Positions 34,094 through 41,036 of a stretch of 41,036 nt of DNA are shown piece by piece. The translations under genes and the position numbers were made by a program. Source of the stretch: Acetatifactor sp. (GTDB lineage: Bacteria > Bacillota > Clostridia > Lachnospirales > Lachnospiraceae); contig JAILHH010000004.1 of NCBI GenBank assembly GCA_024695935.1, positions 1 to 41,036 of the forward strand, in the 5' to 3' direction. Every line of letters begins with the position of its first letter. Position 1 is the first letter of the stretch. The notes below the pieces were generated by a model. That model ran no database searches. It had not been told where the DNA came from and worked only from the letters and a program-made list of their open reading frames with translations.

Positions 34094-34432
34094 ATGCAAT
34101 TTACAATCAATGGTGTAAAATGGGCGATTTTGAACGTCAGGGCAACAGATAAACGACTTATGAGGTCTGATGGTGTTTTAACGTTAGGCGTAACCGATTG
34201 GAATGACAAGACAATCTATCTTTCGGACGCTTTACACGGTGCATTGCTTGAACACGTTTTATGTCACGAGTTATGCCATGCTGTGGTTTTTTCTTACGGA
34301 ATCTATTTACCGGTTGAAACTGAGGAATGGCTTTGTAATTACATGGCAGACCACGGAAAAGAGATAATCTATTTATTGGATGATTTATTGCAGAGAATGA
34401 ACAACGCAAGAATGGTTTTTAATGACAAGTAA
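34094..34432 (+). CDS. Small HExxH zinc metalloprotease-like protein
   Basis: A 112-residue protein with LCHELCHAVVFSYG, a gluzincin HExxH motif near residue 58, and a downstream ETEEWLCNYMADHG where a third zinc ligand (Glu) would lie. It is SprT/ImmA-like in size. A GTG at 34082 opens the frame, but ATG 34094 sits six bases after AGGTGGTG. It follows the terminator at 34051 and ends the cassette. It may mature a particle protein or act on a repressor; neither is shown. Confidence 0.75.
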   Translation: MQFTINGVKWAILNVRATDKRLMRSDGVLTLGVTDWNDKTIYLSDALHGALLEHVLCHELCHAVVFSYGIYLPVETEEWLCNYMADHGKEIIYLLDDLLQRMNNARMVFNDK

Positions 34433-34438
34433 CCATTT

Positions 34439-34872
34439 GCGTACTAAAAATTTTTTGAAAAATCCAAGGTTCCGAAAAATTTTCAAAAATTTGTATAGGG
34501 TCAAAAGGACCCACAGAAAAAAGAAACCCAGGAATGCATCGGGCGTTTGATGATCCAGGGCTCCTTCAGGTATGAAACAATTGCAAAATAAATTATAACA
34601 TGATCTCGCGTACTAATCAATCAGGGTAAAACCGGGATCTCAGAAAATTTTCAAAATTTGTGTATGGGGTCAAAAGGACCTGCAGAAAAAAATCCGCGTA
34701 CTAAATCAAAACAAATTTTTACCCAGGGCCGAAAAATTTTCAAATTTTTTTTAGCCTGTTTTTCAGGGCGTAGAAAAAAATATCCGGGCCAGGCGATCAC
34801 ACAAAAAAACATGATTTTTTTAGACCTGGATCCGGTAAACGGACCCACAACAAAACGCAACAAAAACAACAA
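34439..34872. repeat. Gene-poor gap with repeated GCGTACTAA and GGTCAAAAGGACC motifs
   Basis: GCGTACTAA occurs at 34439, 34608 and 34696, and again at 38165. Between copies lie two versions of a segment of about 50 bp (GAAAATTTTCAAAAATTTG, then GGGTCAAAAGGACC; near 34471-34522 and 34639-34690) and a fragment at 34729-34747. No convincing gene is seen. The AT-rich repeats could be protein-binding sites or the seam between two mobile elements. Confidence 0.65.
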
Positions 34873-34873
34873 A

Positions 34874-34903
34874 ACAAAAAAGCGGATCCGGCCCGGATTT
34901 TTT
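34874..34903. terminator. Bidirectional terminator beside the RHH gene
   Basis: ATCCG/CGGAT (34886-34898) with T residues on the plus side and, beyond a few bases, a T-run on the minus strand (34874-34880). It would end the minus-strand RHH gene. Confidence 0.45.
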
Positions 34904-34914
34904 ACAATATAAAA

Positions 34915-35109
34915 TTAAACGTTCTTTTTTTCTAGATCATTTAGAACGCATTCTATAATATAAGAATTAACAGATTTTGCCCCGGTGGCCATTATACGAT
35001 CTTTTGTCCCTTTAGGAAGTCGCGCCGCTACTTTATCATAGTTAATTTTTTCATATTTAGCCGTGGCGCGCTTTTGGGCCTCCGAAACTTTTTTCTTTTC
35101 CTTTATCAA
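34915..35109 (-). CDS. Ribbon-helix-helix (Arc/CopG-like) DNA-binding protein
   Basis: A 64-residue protein: a basic N-terminus (EAQKRATAKYEKINYDKVAARLP) then KGTKDRIMATGAKSVNSYIIECVLNDLEKK, a short beta strand and two helices as in Arc/CopG repressors of plasmids and phages. It starts with TTG (35107-35109), nine bases after a GGGGG ribosome site. Its promoter and the five operator repeats lie upstream, between it and the divergent ArdC-like gene, so it most likely represses both. Confidence 0.75.
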   Translation of the reverse strand: MIKEKKKVSEAQKRATAKYEKINYDKVAARLPKGTKDRIMATGAKSVNSYIIECVLNDLEKKNV

Positions 35110-35157
35110 GGTATAAAACCCCCTTTTAACAAAAAATATATAGCTTCTGTATATAGC

Positions 35158-35186
35158 ATTATAAATATATAAAATTGAAAAGTCAA
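35158..35186 (-). promoter_or_regulatory. Promoter of the RHH gene
   Basis: On the minus strand TTGACT (complement of 35181-35186), exactly 17 bp, and a perfect TATAAT (complement of 35158-35163). Confidence 0.75.
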
Positions 35187-35193
35187 CAAAAAT

Positions 35194-35369
35194 TATATAG
35201 TGACATTATATCTATAATGATATATAGCGACATTATAAAAAAGCTGTTTTTTACCTTATAATAGAAGATATAAAGCGACGTTATAAAAAATGCACAATAA
35301 AACTATATAAAGCGACGTTATATTTTGGTGATCTTTACATATTGCAAAACTATATAACGGCGCGTTATA
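35194..35369. promoter_or_regulatory. Five 17-bp operator repeats between RHH and ArdC-like genes
   Basis: TATATAGTGACATTATA (35194), TATATAGCGACATTATA (35221), TATAAAGCGACGTTATA (35269 and 35306) and TATAACGGCGCGTTATA (35353). The arms are inverted (TATAA/TTATA) around GCGAC. Start-to-start distances are 27, 48, 37 and 47 bp. The last copy covers the spacer and -10 of the ArdC-like promoter, as expected for a repressor site. An alternative is iterons of a replication origin. Confidence 0.75.
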
Positions 35370-35371
35370 AT
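35342..35371 (+). promoter_or_regulatory. Promoter of the ArdC-like gene
   Basis: TTGCAA (35342-35347), 18 bp, TATAAT (35366-35371), overlapped by the fifth operator. Confidence 0.7.
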
Positions 35372-35421
35372 GACATCACAACAAAACAAAAACAAATCAC
35401 AAGCACAGGAGGAAAAACAAC

Positions 35422-35769
35422 ATGACAAACGAACAAATTATTTTTAATGCAAGTATGGAATTATTAAAGGATGGAATCATAAAAAGTACGGGCCGATCAT
35501 TTACATTTGAAAATGAAAACGGCGAAAAAATAACAGTTAATGAACCGGAACCGATGCACACCTTCGCAAAATGGAAGGAGCTAGGCCGCCAGGTTAAAAA
35601 GGGCGAACACGCAAAAACAAGTGTTTTAATATGGAAATCAGGAAAAGGAAAACAGACCGACGACGAAAACCCCGAAGCCGACGGAGAAAAAACAAACGTT
35701 AAAATGTTTATGAAAAAAGCGTTTTTCTTTACCCTGGAGCAAACGGAACCGATAAAAAAAGCTGAATAA
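35422..35769 (+). CDS. ArdC-like antirestriction / ssDNA-binding domain protein
   Basis: A 115-residue protein matching the N-terminal domain of ArdC (DUF1738): FAKWKELGRQVKKGEHAKTSVLIWK and then MFMKKAFFFTLEQTEPI. In plasmids and phages this domain binds single-stranded DNA and can protect incoming DNA from restriction. The metalloprotease half of full ArdC is absent. AGGAGG precedes the ATG. It is under the control region with five operators and leads to the large gene at 35857. Confidence 0.8.
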   Translation: MTNEQIIFNASMELLKDGIIKSTGRSFTFENENGEKITVNEPEPMHTFAKWKELGRQVKKGEHAKTSVLIWKSGKGKQTDDENPEADGEKTNVKMFMKKAFFFTLEQTEPIKKAE

Positions 35770-35775
35770 TAACAA

Positions 35776-35818
35776 CCCCGGCCGGAGAACGAAAAGCGGA
35801 ATCAACGCCGCGCCGGGG
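35776..35818 (+). other. GC-rich hairpin between ArdC-like gene and the 767-residue gene
   Basis: CCCCGGC (35776-35782) pairs with GCCGGGG (35812-35818) across a 29-base loop. Only ATT follows, so it is a weak terminator or an mRNA-processing or attenuation structure. Confidence 0.45.
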
Positions 35819-35856
35819 ATTTACTGAAAAATATTAATTTTAAAGGAGATTAAAAA

Positions 35857-38160
35857 ATGAGTGATACATACTATGATTACAGAGAAGTTAAAGTTAAAAT
35901 TGCACATCGTTTATTAAATATGGACGGATGGACCGTTTACGGATATTACCCCGACAACTCCGACGCATACACCGATTATTATGATCCGGCGTATTGGGAT
36001 GGAATCGCAATAAAAAACGGGTTTAAGTTGGTTATAGATAAACCTTTTGAGAAGGCCGACAAAACCGAAAAACGCACAATTAACGGATCAGGAATCAGCG
36101 CGGAAACAATGCAAAAATTAAAAAAATTGGAGGCTATGACGGTTGAGCGCGGCGCAACACCTGCCGAAGAGGAAACCGCAAAACAGAAAATACAAGCGTT
36201 AAAAGAAAAGGACGCCGTCGAAGTGGAAACAATAACCGAATTTTACCCCGGCCACAAGGCAAATCCGCCCCGCTGTAATTGGCATATAGAAAAAGATGGA
36301 ATAATTCTTGATAAAGGGACCGGCCTTTTAAAATTTGCATCGGTTCCTGATATTTCCGACATGGGCCGATCATGGGAGCGCGAATCCTGGCAGGAATTTA
36401 ATAATTTATCAAAATCTGAATGGATTGAAAAATACATTAACGATCAGGTTTGGAAGTGGGGCGAAAATGAGCGCGAGCGCGCCACAAAAACGGCCGAATC
36501 CGTATATAATCACGAAGTAGAAATATATGATCTGTTAGATAAATTTAACGCCTTGATCGCACGTTTTAACAATGTGTGTGGCGGTATGGTAGGCAATGCG
36601 GGCGAAGATGGCTATATTTACGAAGAGCAAATTATCACAGAATATAAGACCGAATTAAAACCACAGGAAAACGCCGGATCAATAAAAGAAGGGCAATGTT
36701 TTATTTTAAAATCTGATTTTAGCGGTGGATGTTTCCGCGGCTATGTTTATAGAATCAAAAAGTCTTTTGTAGGCTCCGACGGTGTGCAAAGATACACGGG
36801 TGTTAGATTGGGAAAAGGATATAAAAAAGAGTTAACCGGACTTGCAAACAGTGCAAATAGTTTTTCTTTATGGAATATTGAAAAATTTAACAAATGGGTT
36901 GAAACGGGCGCAATTGCTTTCTGTGATTTAGTTGAAGTAAAAACCCCGTATGAAGTTAAAAAAGTTGTTAAAAAGGTTGTAAAGAACGAAACACCCAAAA
37001 CAGAAAAAGAGGATGTAAAACAGGAGCCCGAAAACATGACAGCGGAAAACGAAAACACAAACAGCGAAACAATGACAGCCGACGCCGCAACGCCTGAAAA
37101 AGAAAATATAAATGATTTTGCTTCAGATAGTTTTGAAAGTTTAGCGCGCGCCTTCGCAACGGGTAAACAGGCCCCGAAAAAGCCCCGAAAAGAGACGAAA
37201 ACAGAAACGGCCGACGAAACACCCGAAGAACCCGAAACAATAACCGAAGAGCCCGAAAAAGAACCGGAGCCGATTGGTTACCACGGCGACGCCGAAACAA
37301 AATTTACTGATGAAGAGATCAATGTTTTAATTAATGGCGGGCAGGTGCAAAGATTTGAACCATACAACCGACACGTTAACTATTTTTGCACCAAATACAC
37401 CGAATCAAACAATGCTTTTATAGTTTACTATATAAGCGGCGCGACGCTTGAACCGGGATACAATCCAAGCTATAACGGATTTATTGTAAACGGCCGCTAT
37501 TATAGCAACATGGAACCGATTGCGGAAAAATTAAAAATTGATCTCAACATTGAATTGTTAAAGAGGATCCCAAACAGCGACGCCGCGCGCGCAAACTTCG
37601 AAAAAACAGATTTTACAGAATGGGATCAAAAAGAAATAAACGGCTGGATGCAATACGACAGAAAACGCGCCGCGCAGGAGCTTTTTTACGACAACAAAAA
37701 ACCATCTATTAATTTATTTAGTGATGAAATTTTACCCGGTAGAATTATAAAATATTTGTCGGACCCTGAAAAAGCTGTTAACGAATTATGCGATCAATAT
37801 ATGCAATACAGCGCGGTAAAAATCGTAAAATATTGGATTGAATACGACAAAACGCTTGAAGAGTACAACGCAATTTTAAACGACAAAACCCGCGACGAAC
37901 ACAAAATTAAAGCTATAACCGGCAAAATTCACGACGAAAAAACCGTAAAAATAGAATTATCAAACGGCCACGCGGTAAAAGTCGAAACGCGCGCGATTTC
38001 CGGCTTAAAATACAGCGGTACAATTTCTGCGTGGTATGTTGTCGCCGCAGATCGTCAATATTTGAATAAAAACGAATACGGGCGCGACGATGATATAAAT
38101 ATAAACGAAATTATCAGTGTGTCACATGGCCAAAAATTATTATATAAAAAATCCGCATAA
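35857..38160 (+). CDS. Large DUF2786-like protein of mobile elements
   Basis: A 767-residue soluble protein. Residues about 75-115 (MQKLKKLEAMTVERGATPAEEETAKQKIQ, split) match the DUF2786 helical motif. A middle domain has NWHIEKDG, CGGMVG, GSIKEGQCFILKSDFSGGC and VKTPYEVKKVVKKVV, which I recall from clostridial phages and conjugative elements beside ArdC-like genes. A Glu/Lys/Thr-rich linker (about 390-475) separates a C-terminal half with an FTDEEINVLINGG start. AAAGGAG precedes the ATG. Probably an early phage or plasmid function in DNA metabolism; unproved. Confidence 0.75.
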   Translation: MSDTYYDYREVKVKIAHRLLNMDGWTVYGYYPDNSDAYTDYYDPAYWDGIAIKNGFKLVIDKPFEKADKTEKRTINGSGISAETMQKLKKLEAMTVERGATPAEEETAKQKIQALKEKDAVEVETITEFYPGHKANPPRCNWHIEKDGIILDKGTGLLKFASVPDISDMGRSWERESWQEFNNLSKSEWIEKYINDQVWKWGENERERATKTAESVYNHEVEIYDLLDKFNALIARFNNVCGGMVGNAGEDGYIYEEQIITEYKTELKPQENAGSIKEGQCFILKSDFSGGCFRGYVYRIKKSFVGSDGVQRYTGVRLGKGYKKELTGLANSANSFSLWNIEKFNKWVETGAIAFCDLVEVKTPYEVKKVVKKVVKNETPKTEKEDVKQEPENMTAENENTNSETMTADAATPEKENINDFASDSFESLARAFATGKQAPKKPRKETKTETADETPEEPETITEEPEKEPEPIGYHGDAETKFTDEEINVLINGGQVQRFEPYNRHVNYFCTKYTESNNAFIVYYISGATLEPGYNPSYNGFIVNGRYYSNMEPIAEKLKIDLNIELLKRIPNSDAARANFEKTDFTEWDQKEINGWMQYDRKRAAQELFYDNKKPSINLFSDEILPGRIIKYLSDPEKAVNELCDQYMQYSAVKIVKYWIEYDKTLEEYNAILNDKTRDEHKIKAITGKIHDEKTVKIELSNGHAVKVETRAISGLKYSGTISAWYVVAADRQYLNKNEYGRDDDININEIISVSHGQKLLYKKSA

Positions 38161-38193
38161 ATCCGCGTACTAAATATTTTGTTTTGTTGTTGG

Positions 38194-38235
38194 GGATCCT
38201 GGAAAAATTAAAAATGTTTTCCGGGGTCCTTTTTT
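38194..38235 (+). terminator. Terminator of the 767-residue gene
   Basis: GGATCCTGG pairs with CCGGGGTCC (two G-U) around an AT-rich loop, then a run of T (38230-38235). Confidence 0.7.
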
Positions 38236-38240
38236 GCGTA

Positions 38241-38274
38241 AAAAAATAGGGATGTTTTTTACATCCCTAAAAAA
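38241..38274 (-). terminator. Terminator of the XRE gene
   Basis: AGGGATGT/ACATCCCT (38248-38268) with an A/T run on each side, so it can also act on the plus strand. Confidence 0.8.
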
Positions 38275-38288
38275 CCATAACACTATAA

Positions 38289-38516
38289 TTAGAAAAATTT
38301 TATCTTTTCCGCGTCTGTGGGTTGTATTTCTATAATATCTGAAGGTTGACATCTTAAGATCACACACAAAATATTTAACGTTTCTAAAGTGATGTTTTTA
38401 CCGTGGCGTATATTTTGCATTGTGGCTTCAGATAAAATTTTTTCTTTTCTTAATCTGTTAGCCGTAAAGCCTTTTTCAGCTAGTGACTCCATAACATTAA
38501 TTTTATATATAAACAT
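38289..38516 (-). CDS. XRE-family (Cro/CI-like) repressor
   Basis: A 75-residue protein consisting of one helix-turn-helix domain: MESLAEKGFTANRLRKEKIL, ATMQNIRHGKNITLETLNILC, then the typical CQPSDIIEI. AAAGGAGG lies nine bases before the ATG on the minus strand. It is divergent from a run of micro-ORFs, with several inverted repeats in the shared promoter region, the arrangement of a phage lysis-lysogeny switch. No protease or cleavage domain, so it is a minimal repressor. Confidence 0.88.
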   Translation of the reverse strand: MFIYKINVMESLAEKGFTANRLRKEKILSEATMQNIRHGKNITLETLNILCVILRCQPSDIIEIQPTDAEKIKFF

Positions 38517-38545
38517 GGCTTTTTACCTCCTTTTAATTGTAATTA

Positions 38546-38638
38546 TACTATAGCATAGTAAACACCAAAAAAGCAACAAAAAATATTTTGAAAAATTATT
38601 TATTTAGTGTTGACATACACTAAAAATAGTGTTATATT
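38546..38638. promoter_or_regulatory. Divergent promoters and operators of the XRE switch
   Basis: Plus strand: TTGACA (38610-38615), 17 bp, TATATT (38633-38638). Overlapping inverted repeats TTAGTGT/ACACTAA (38604-38623) and CACTA/TAGTG (38618-38631) cover its -35 and spacer. Minus strand: TATAAT lies just inside (complement near 38540-38547), with the perfect repeat TACTAT/ATAGTA (38546-38560) in its spacer. Regulation by the XRE protein is inferred. Confidence 0.65.
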
Positions 38639-38685
38639 AATATTGCAAGGGGGGACAAAAACATTTTAAAAAGGAGCGTTTAAAT

Positions 38686-38856
38686 ATGATTAAAACAAAA
38701 ACAAAAAAAAGAGGTAACAACAAAATGACATATGCGGATTTAGTAAAAGAATTACATCAAGAAGTTGTAAAACTTAAGTTAGAAAATGAGACTTTAAAAG
38801 CCAAACTAAAAGAATCCGAAACGGGCGCAACCGAAACGGATCCAAGCGATAAATAA
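38686..38856 (+). CDS. Micro-protein with a leucine-zipper-like coiled coil
   Basis: A 56-residue product. A Lys-rich start (MIKTKTKKRGNNK) is followed by MTYADLVKELHQEVVKLKLE and a heptad pattern ending KAKLKESE, then an acidic tail. AAGGAGCG precedes ATG 38686; the inner ATG at 38725 would leave the coiled coil alone. It is the first gene after the strong plus-strand promoter of the switch, so it may be an early regulator that antagonises the XRE repressor. No family recognised. Confidence 0.6.
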   Translation: MIKTKTKKRGNNKMTYADLVKELHQEVVKLKLENETLKAKLKESETGATETDPSDK

Positions 38857-38872
38857 TAAAATAAATAAAATA

Positions 38873-38905
38873 GGGGTGGCGGAAAAAACCGCTCGCCGCT
38901 ACCCC
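38873..38905 (+). other. Hairpin between micro-genes
   Basis: GGGGTGGCGG (38873-38882) pairs with CCGCTACCCC (38896-38905, one G-U). No T-run follows, so it may protect or divide the polycistronic mRNA rather than end it. Confidence 0.55.
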
Positions 38906-38953
38906 CTAATAATAACATGAGCGGCTAAAAAAATCAAATGGAGGTTTTTAACC

Positions 38954-39115
38954 ATGAAAACTTTAACAGGATACGAAAAAATACAATATTTAATTTGGTT
39001 AAAAAAATATGAATTTGAGCAAGCCAAAAAAAGGCCTGCCGGGGAAAAGGTGAGATATTACAAAATACAAACTGAATGGATCAATGAAGAGTTAAAAGAG
39101 TTAAAAAGGGGGTAA
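38954..39115 (+). CDS. Micro-protein, 53 residues, unknown
   Basis: A helical, Lys/Glu-rich product beginning MKTLTGYEKIQYLIWLKKYE and ending EELKELKRG. GGAGG lies nine bases before the ATG. It is in line with the other micro-genes and shares their style. No family recognised. Confidence 0.6.
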   Translation: MKTLTGYEKIQYLIWLKKYEFEQAKKRPAGEKVRYYKIQTEWINEELKELKRG

Positions 39116-39122
39116 AAAAACC

Positions 39123-39269
39123 ATGGAAAAAGAAATCACACTAAAACAAATTTTTGATAATTTAGAAAAAACAGCTAAACAGATAGAAAAAGAAAACCGC
39201 TTTAGCGGTAACAATTCAAGCCTTGCCTGCGTGATCGCGGCCGGCCTTAAAAATTTAATGGAGGGTTAA
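39123..39269 (+). CDS. Micro-protein, 48 residues, unknown
   Basis: A helical product beginning MEKEITLKQIFDNLEKTAKQ and ending LKNLMEG. It starts seven bases after the previous stop, with AAAAGGGGG overlapping that stop as ribosome site, and ends four bases before the next start. Tight packing supports a real gene. Confidence 0.6.
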   Translation: MEKEITLKQIFDNLEKTAKQIEKENRFSGNNSSLACVIAAGLKNLMEG

Positions 39270-39273
39270 AACA

Positions 39274-39705
39274 ATGGAAAAACTTATAAAAGCAATTGAA
39301 AATTTAAAGATCAATTACAGTATTAATACATACGGAGAAAATTATTTTTATAACGCGCCGACTGTAAATTATAGCGGTATATGTTTAAAGTTTTCATGGG
39401 ATGATCTGAGAAAAGAAAACGAAATTAGAAGATATATAAACCGCCGCAAAAACCTTGTAATTTTTAACGAAGGCCATAATTTGGCCGGACATTGGTTTGT
39501 TGTGGCTACTGTGGCCGATCGGGAAAAACATTTAAACTATCGCGCTTTTATGGATCCATCTTTAAAAGAGTGTGAAATAACAGCACATAATTTTTATATA
39601 GCCGGACATCCTGAAAAAGTAAACAATGCATTATATAACATCATGGGAAAATATGAAAAACAATATATAAAATCATTGTTTAAAATGGTTGTAAAAACCG
39701 CATAA
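39274..39705 (+). CDS. Unknown phage-like protein
   Basis: A 143-residue mixed alpha/beta protein (MEKLIKAIENLKINYSINTY; NLAGHWFVVATVADREKH). GGAGGG precedes the ATG, four bases after the previous stop. No signal, membrane segment or known motif. Its place in the early-gene run suggests an accessory phage or plasmid role; function unknown. Confidence 0.7.
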   Translation: MEKLIKAIENLKINYSINTYGENYFYNAPTVNYSGICLKFSWDDLRKENEIRRYINRRKNLVIFNEGHNLAGHWFVVATVADREKHLNYRAFMDPSLKECEITAHNFYIAGHPEKVNNALYNIMGKYEKQYIKSLFKMVVKTA

Positions 39706-39744
39706 TATATATATTATAAATTTAAAGAGGAGGCAAAAAAAACA

Positions 39745-39960
39745 ATGAATAAATCTATTTTAAAAGCAATTGAAAAATTATACTCTATAATAGGCGATCG
39801 GGATATATTAAACGACATAAAAACCGACATTTTAACAGAAAACACCTGCCGAAATGGGCGCGCGGTTTTATGGTATTTAACAGAAAATACAGACGTTGCA
39901 ATTTACATTGATACGCTTGAATTGTTAACTGAAACCGAAAAAGAAAAAGAGTTATTTTAA
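39745..39960 (+). CDS. Small acidic protein, unknown
   Basis: A 71-residue, mostly helical protein (MNKSILKAIEKLYSIIGDRD) with an acidic tail (LTETEKEKELF). GAGGAGG precedes the ATG. It is the last gene of the run before the terminator at 39979. The N-terminus resembles that of the preceding gene (KAIE pattern), perhaps from an old duplication. Confidence 0.65.
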   Translation: MNKSILKAIEKLYSIIGDRDILNDIKTDILTENTCRNGRAVLWYLTENTDVAIYIDTLELLTETEKEKELF

Positions 39961-39978
39961 AATTTTATATTGCACCTT

Positions 39979-40008
39979 TAAAGCCTGGATCCGTTCCGGG
40001 CTTTTTAT
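39979..40008 (+). terminator. Terminator of the micro-gene operon
   Basis: AAAGCCTGGA pairs with TTCCGGGCTTT around a short loop, followed by TTTTT and more T. Confidence 0.7.
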
Positions 40009-40198
40009 TTTGCCCGTTTTCACCCAAAAACCGACACGAAATATAAATATATAACTACGATGTATTAATGACGTTTTAAACCCTGTTTTTATACAATAAA
40101 GCCATAATATAAAACATAGCATTTTAACGCTTATTTTTAGCGATTTTAAGCTTTAAAACATAAGTATTATATATTTATCCGCAGGAGGTGAAAAAGCC

Positions 40199-40897
40199 GT
40201 GGAAAATGACAAAAATTTAGCGGTGGAAACCGTCGAACAAATAACCGAAGAAACAAATTTTAGTATTTTCGAATCAGAAATAGATTTTTATTTTAAATTC
40301 TTTTGCACCCGTCACGGGATCGACGACATGACGACAGCCCCACAAAATAAATTTTATGCGGCTTTAATGTTTTGTTATGCAAAGATATTCAAAGATAATA
40401 AAGACAGATTAAAAGATAAAACCCCATATAATAATTATAAAAATAACATCCCTGAATTAAACAATTATTCAGACTGTAATAGATATAATTATATATTACT
40501 TAATGCTTTAGCAGACTATTATTTATTTTTATGTACTATATATGACAAGGATCCATCTATATGGGGATTTAGTATGTTAACAGGTATTAATATAGATACG
40601 TTATATAGTTGGGGAGCTGAGGATGGAAAACTTAATCCGGCGCGACACCTTGTATACGAAAAATTATATAAGGGTCGGGAGTCTGCTTTAGTAGCTAAAT
40701 TAACATCAAATAAAAACCCCGTCGCCACTATAGCGGTATTAAATAAACACTATGGTTACAACATGGCCGGAGTCCCTGCAGGCGGTAATTCCAAACAGTT
40801 AACCGCGGATCAATTGCCAAAATTAGCCGAAAACAACCCCGCCTCCGTCAATGTGCACAATAAAATAGCGATCCAGGAAAACGACGAAAACAGTTAA
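40199..40897 (+). CDS. Possible small terminase-like DNA-binding protein
   Basis: A 232-residue protein starting with GTG, preceded by GCAGGAGGTG ten bases upstream. The centre is helical (IWGFSMLTGINIDTLYSWG, a helix-turn-helix-like segment), followed by ESALVAKLTSNKNPVATIAV and LNKHYGYNMAGVP, a pattern I recall in proteins beside phage packaging genes in gut Clostridia. A small terminase subunit is the best guess; a replication or regulatory DNA-binding protein is the alternative. The large terminase would lie beyond the window. Confidence 0.45.
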   Translation: MENDKNLAVETVEQITEETNFSIFESEIDFYFKFFCTRHGIDDMTTAPQNKFYAALMFCYAKIFKDNKDRLKDKTPYNNYKNNIPELNNYSDCNRYNYILLNALADYYLFLCTIYDKDPSIWGFSMLTGINIDTLYSWGAEDGKLNPARHLVYEKLYKGRESALVAKLTSNKNPVATIAVLNKHYGYNMAGVPAGGNSKQLTADQLPKLAENNPASVNVHNKIAIQENDENS

Positions 40898-40910
40898 AAA
40901 TGGCTTATTT

Positions 40911-41036
40911 ATGCGGTTTGTGAGCATTTCACAGTTAAACATTGCGCTAAATACGGATTTCACGCTAAGTTTAAAACCACTTGAAATAGCTTTAAACGCC
41001 CTGAATCCGTCACGGTTGCGCTTGGTTGCGTACTGT
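40911..41036 (+). CDS. Partial reading frame running off the right edge
   Basis: ATG at 40911 (alternative GTG 40920) opens 42 codons without a stop to the window end, starting MRFVSISQLN and including LKPLEIALNALNP. There is no clear ribosome site, so it may be chance. It could be the start of the next phage gene. Confidence 0.25.
   Translation, partial: MRFVSISQLNIALNTDFTLSLKPLEIALNALNPSRLRLVAYC

Noticed and set aside
34658-34912. 84-residue Lys-rich frame in the repeat gap
   Set aside because: It follows AT-rich repeats, lacks a ribosome site, and has no domain-like pattern.
35194-35369. Definite plasmid replication origin (iterons)
   Set aside because: The copies overlap promoter elements beside an RHH gene and no replication initiator is visible, so operators are the simpler reading.

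Overview
The window looks like a chromosomal segment of a Lachnospiraceae-type Clostridia (Butyrivibrio, Pseudobutyrivibrio and Roseburia are the nearest mental matches). The reasons are AGGAGG-type ribosome sites, moderate GC with many AGA/AUA codons, a DUF5721 gene, a MarR plus heterodimeric ABC exporter cassette, and a clustered arginine pathway. I could not run a search, so the genus is inference. All family assignments come from reading motifs in the translated sequence and from memory of the families.

Region 1 (1-8.9 kb) is core chromosome. It holds a row of hairpins at the left edge, a self-regulated MarR repressor with a two-subunit ABC exporter, trpS, a PilZ (c-di-GMP) protein with a small partner, a convergent DUF5721 gene, a DegV lipid-binding protein, and a DUF1294 membrane protein beside a duplicated 90-bp structured repeat.

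Region 2 (9.0-19.2 kb) is mainly arginine biosynthesis. argG is on the minus strand. argC, a GNAT acetyltransferase, argJ, argB and argD are on the plus strand, with a chemoreceptor and a galactokinase-family gene between the two groups. Shared TGCATAAAA motifs upstream of argG and argC look like arginine-repressor boxes. Structured intergenic elements follow galK and interrupt argB-argD.

Region 3 (19.2-29.6 kb) holds an orphan membrane-anchored solute-binding protein, a ComEA-like lipoprotein, a response regulator, a sensor kinase, a GerMN lipoprotein and ComEC. A gene-poor 0.8-kb stretch follows. It carries three repeat families, including a regular six-unit array of TACTGTAA/TTACAGTA inverted repeats with a 73-bp period, which is the most unusual structure here. 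Next come a PD-(D/E)XK-like protein, a DUF212 membrane protein and a NUDIX hydrolase.

Region 4 (29.7 kb to the end) is accessory DNA. It begins at a tRNA-Leu(UAG) gene followed at once by a 22-bp direct repeat and clustered TGTATNCAAA motifs, as expected near an integration site. Two blocks follow. Block A (30.0-34.4 kb) is a cassette of small proteins of the kind seen in gut Firmicutes prophages: an HTH protein, short helical proteins, a glycine-rich membrane protein, a jelly-roll-like protein, an RG/YSEG-rich protein and a HExxH metalloprotease. It is interrupted by an HNH-like homing endonuclease and a candidate pseudoknotted RNA. Block B (34.4-41.0 kb) has a different, AT-rich, phage or plasmid-like style. 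It holds a ribbon-helix-helix repressor with five operator repeats, an ArdC-like protein, a 767-residue DUF2786-like protein, an XRE repressor divergent from a run of micro-ORFs, and a possible small terminase. No integrase, replicase, large terminase or capsid gene is visible, so the element must continue beyond the right edge, be defective, or depend on a helper.
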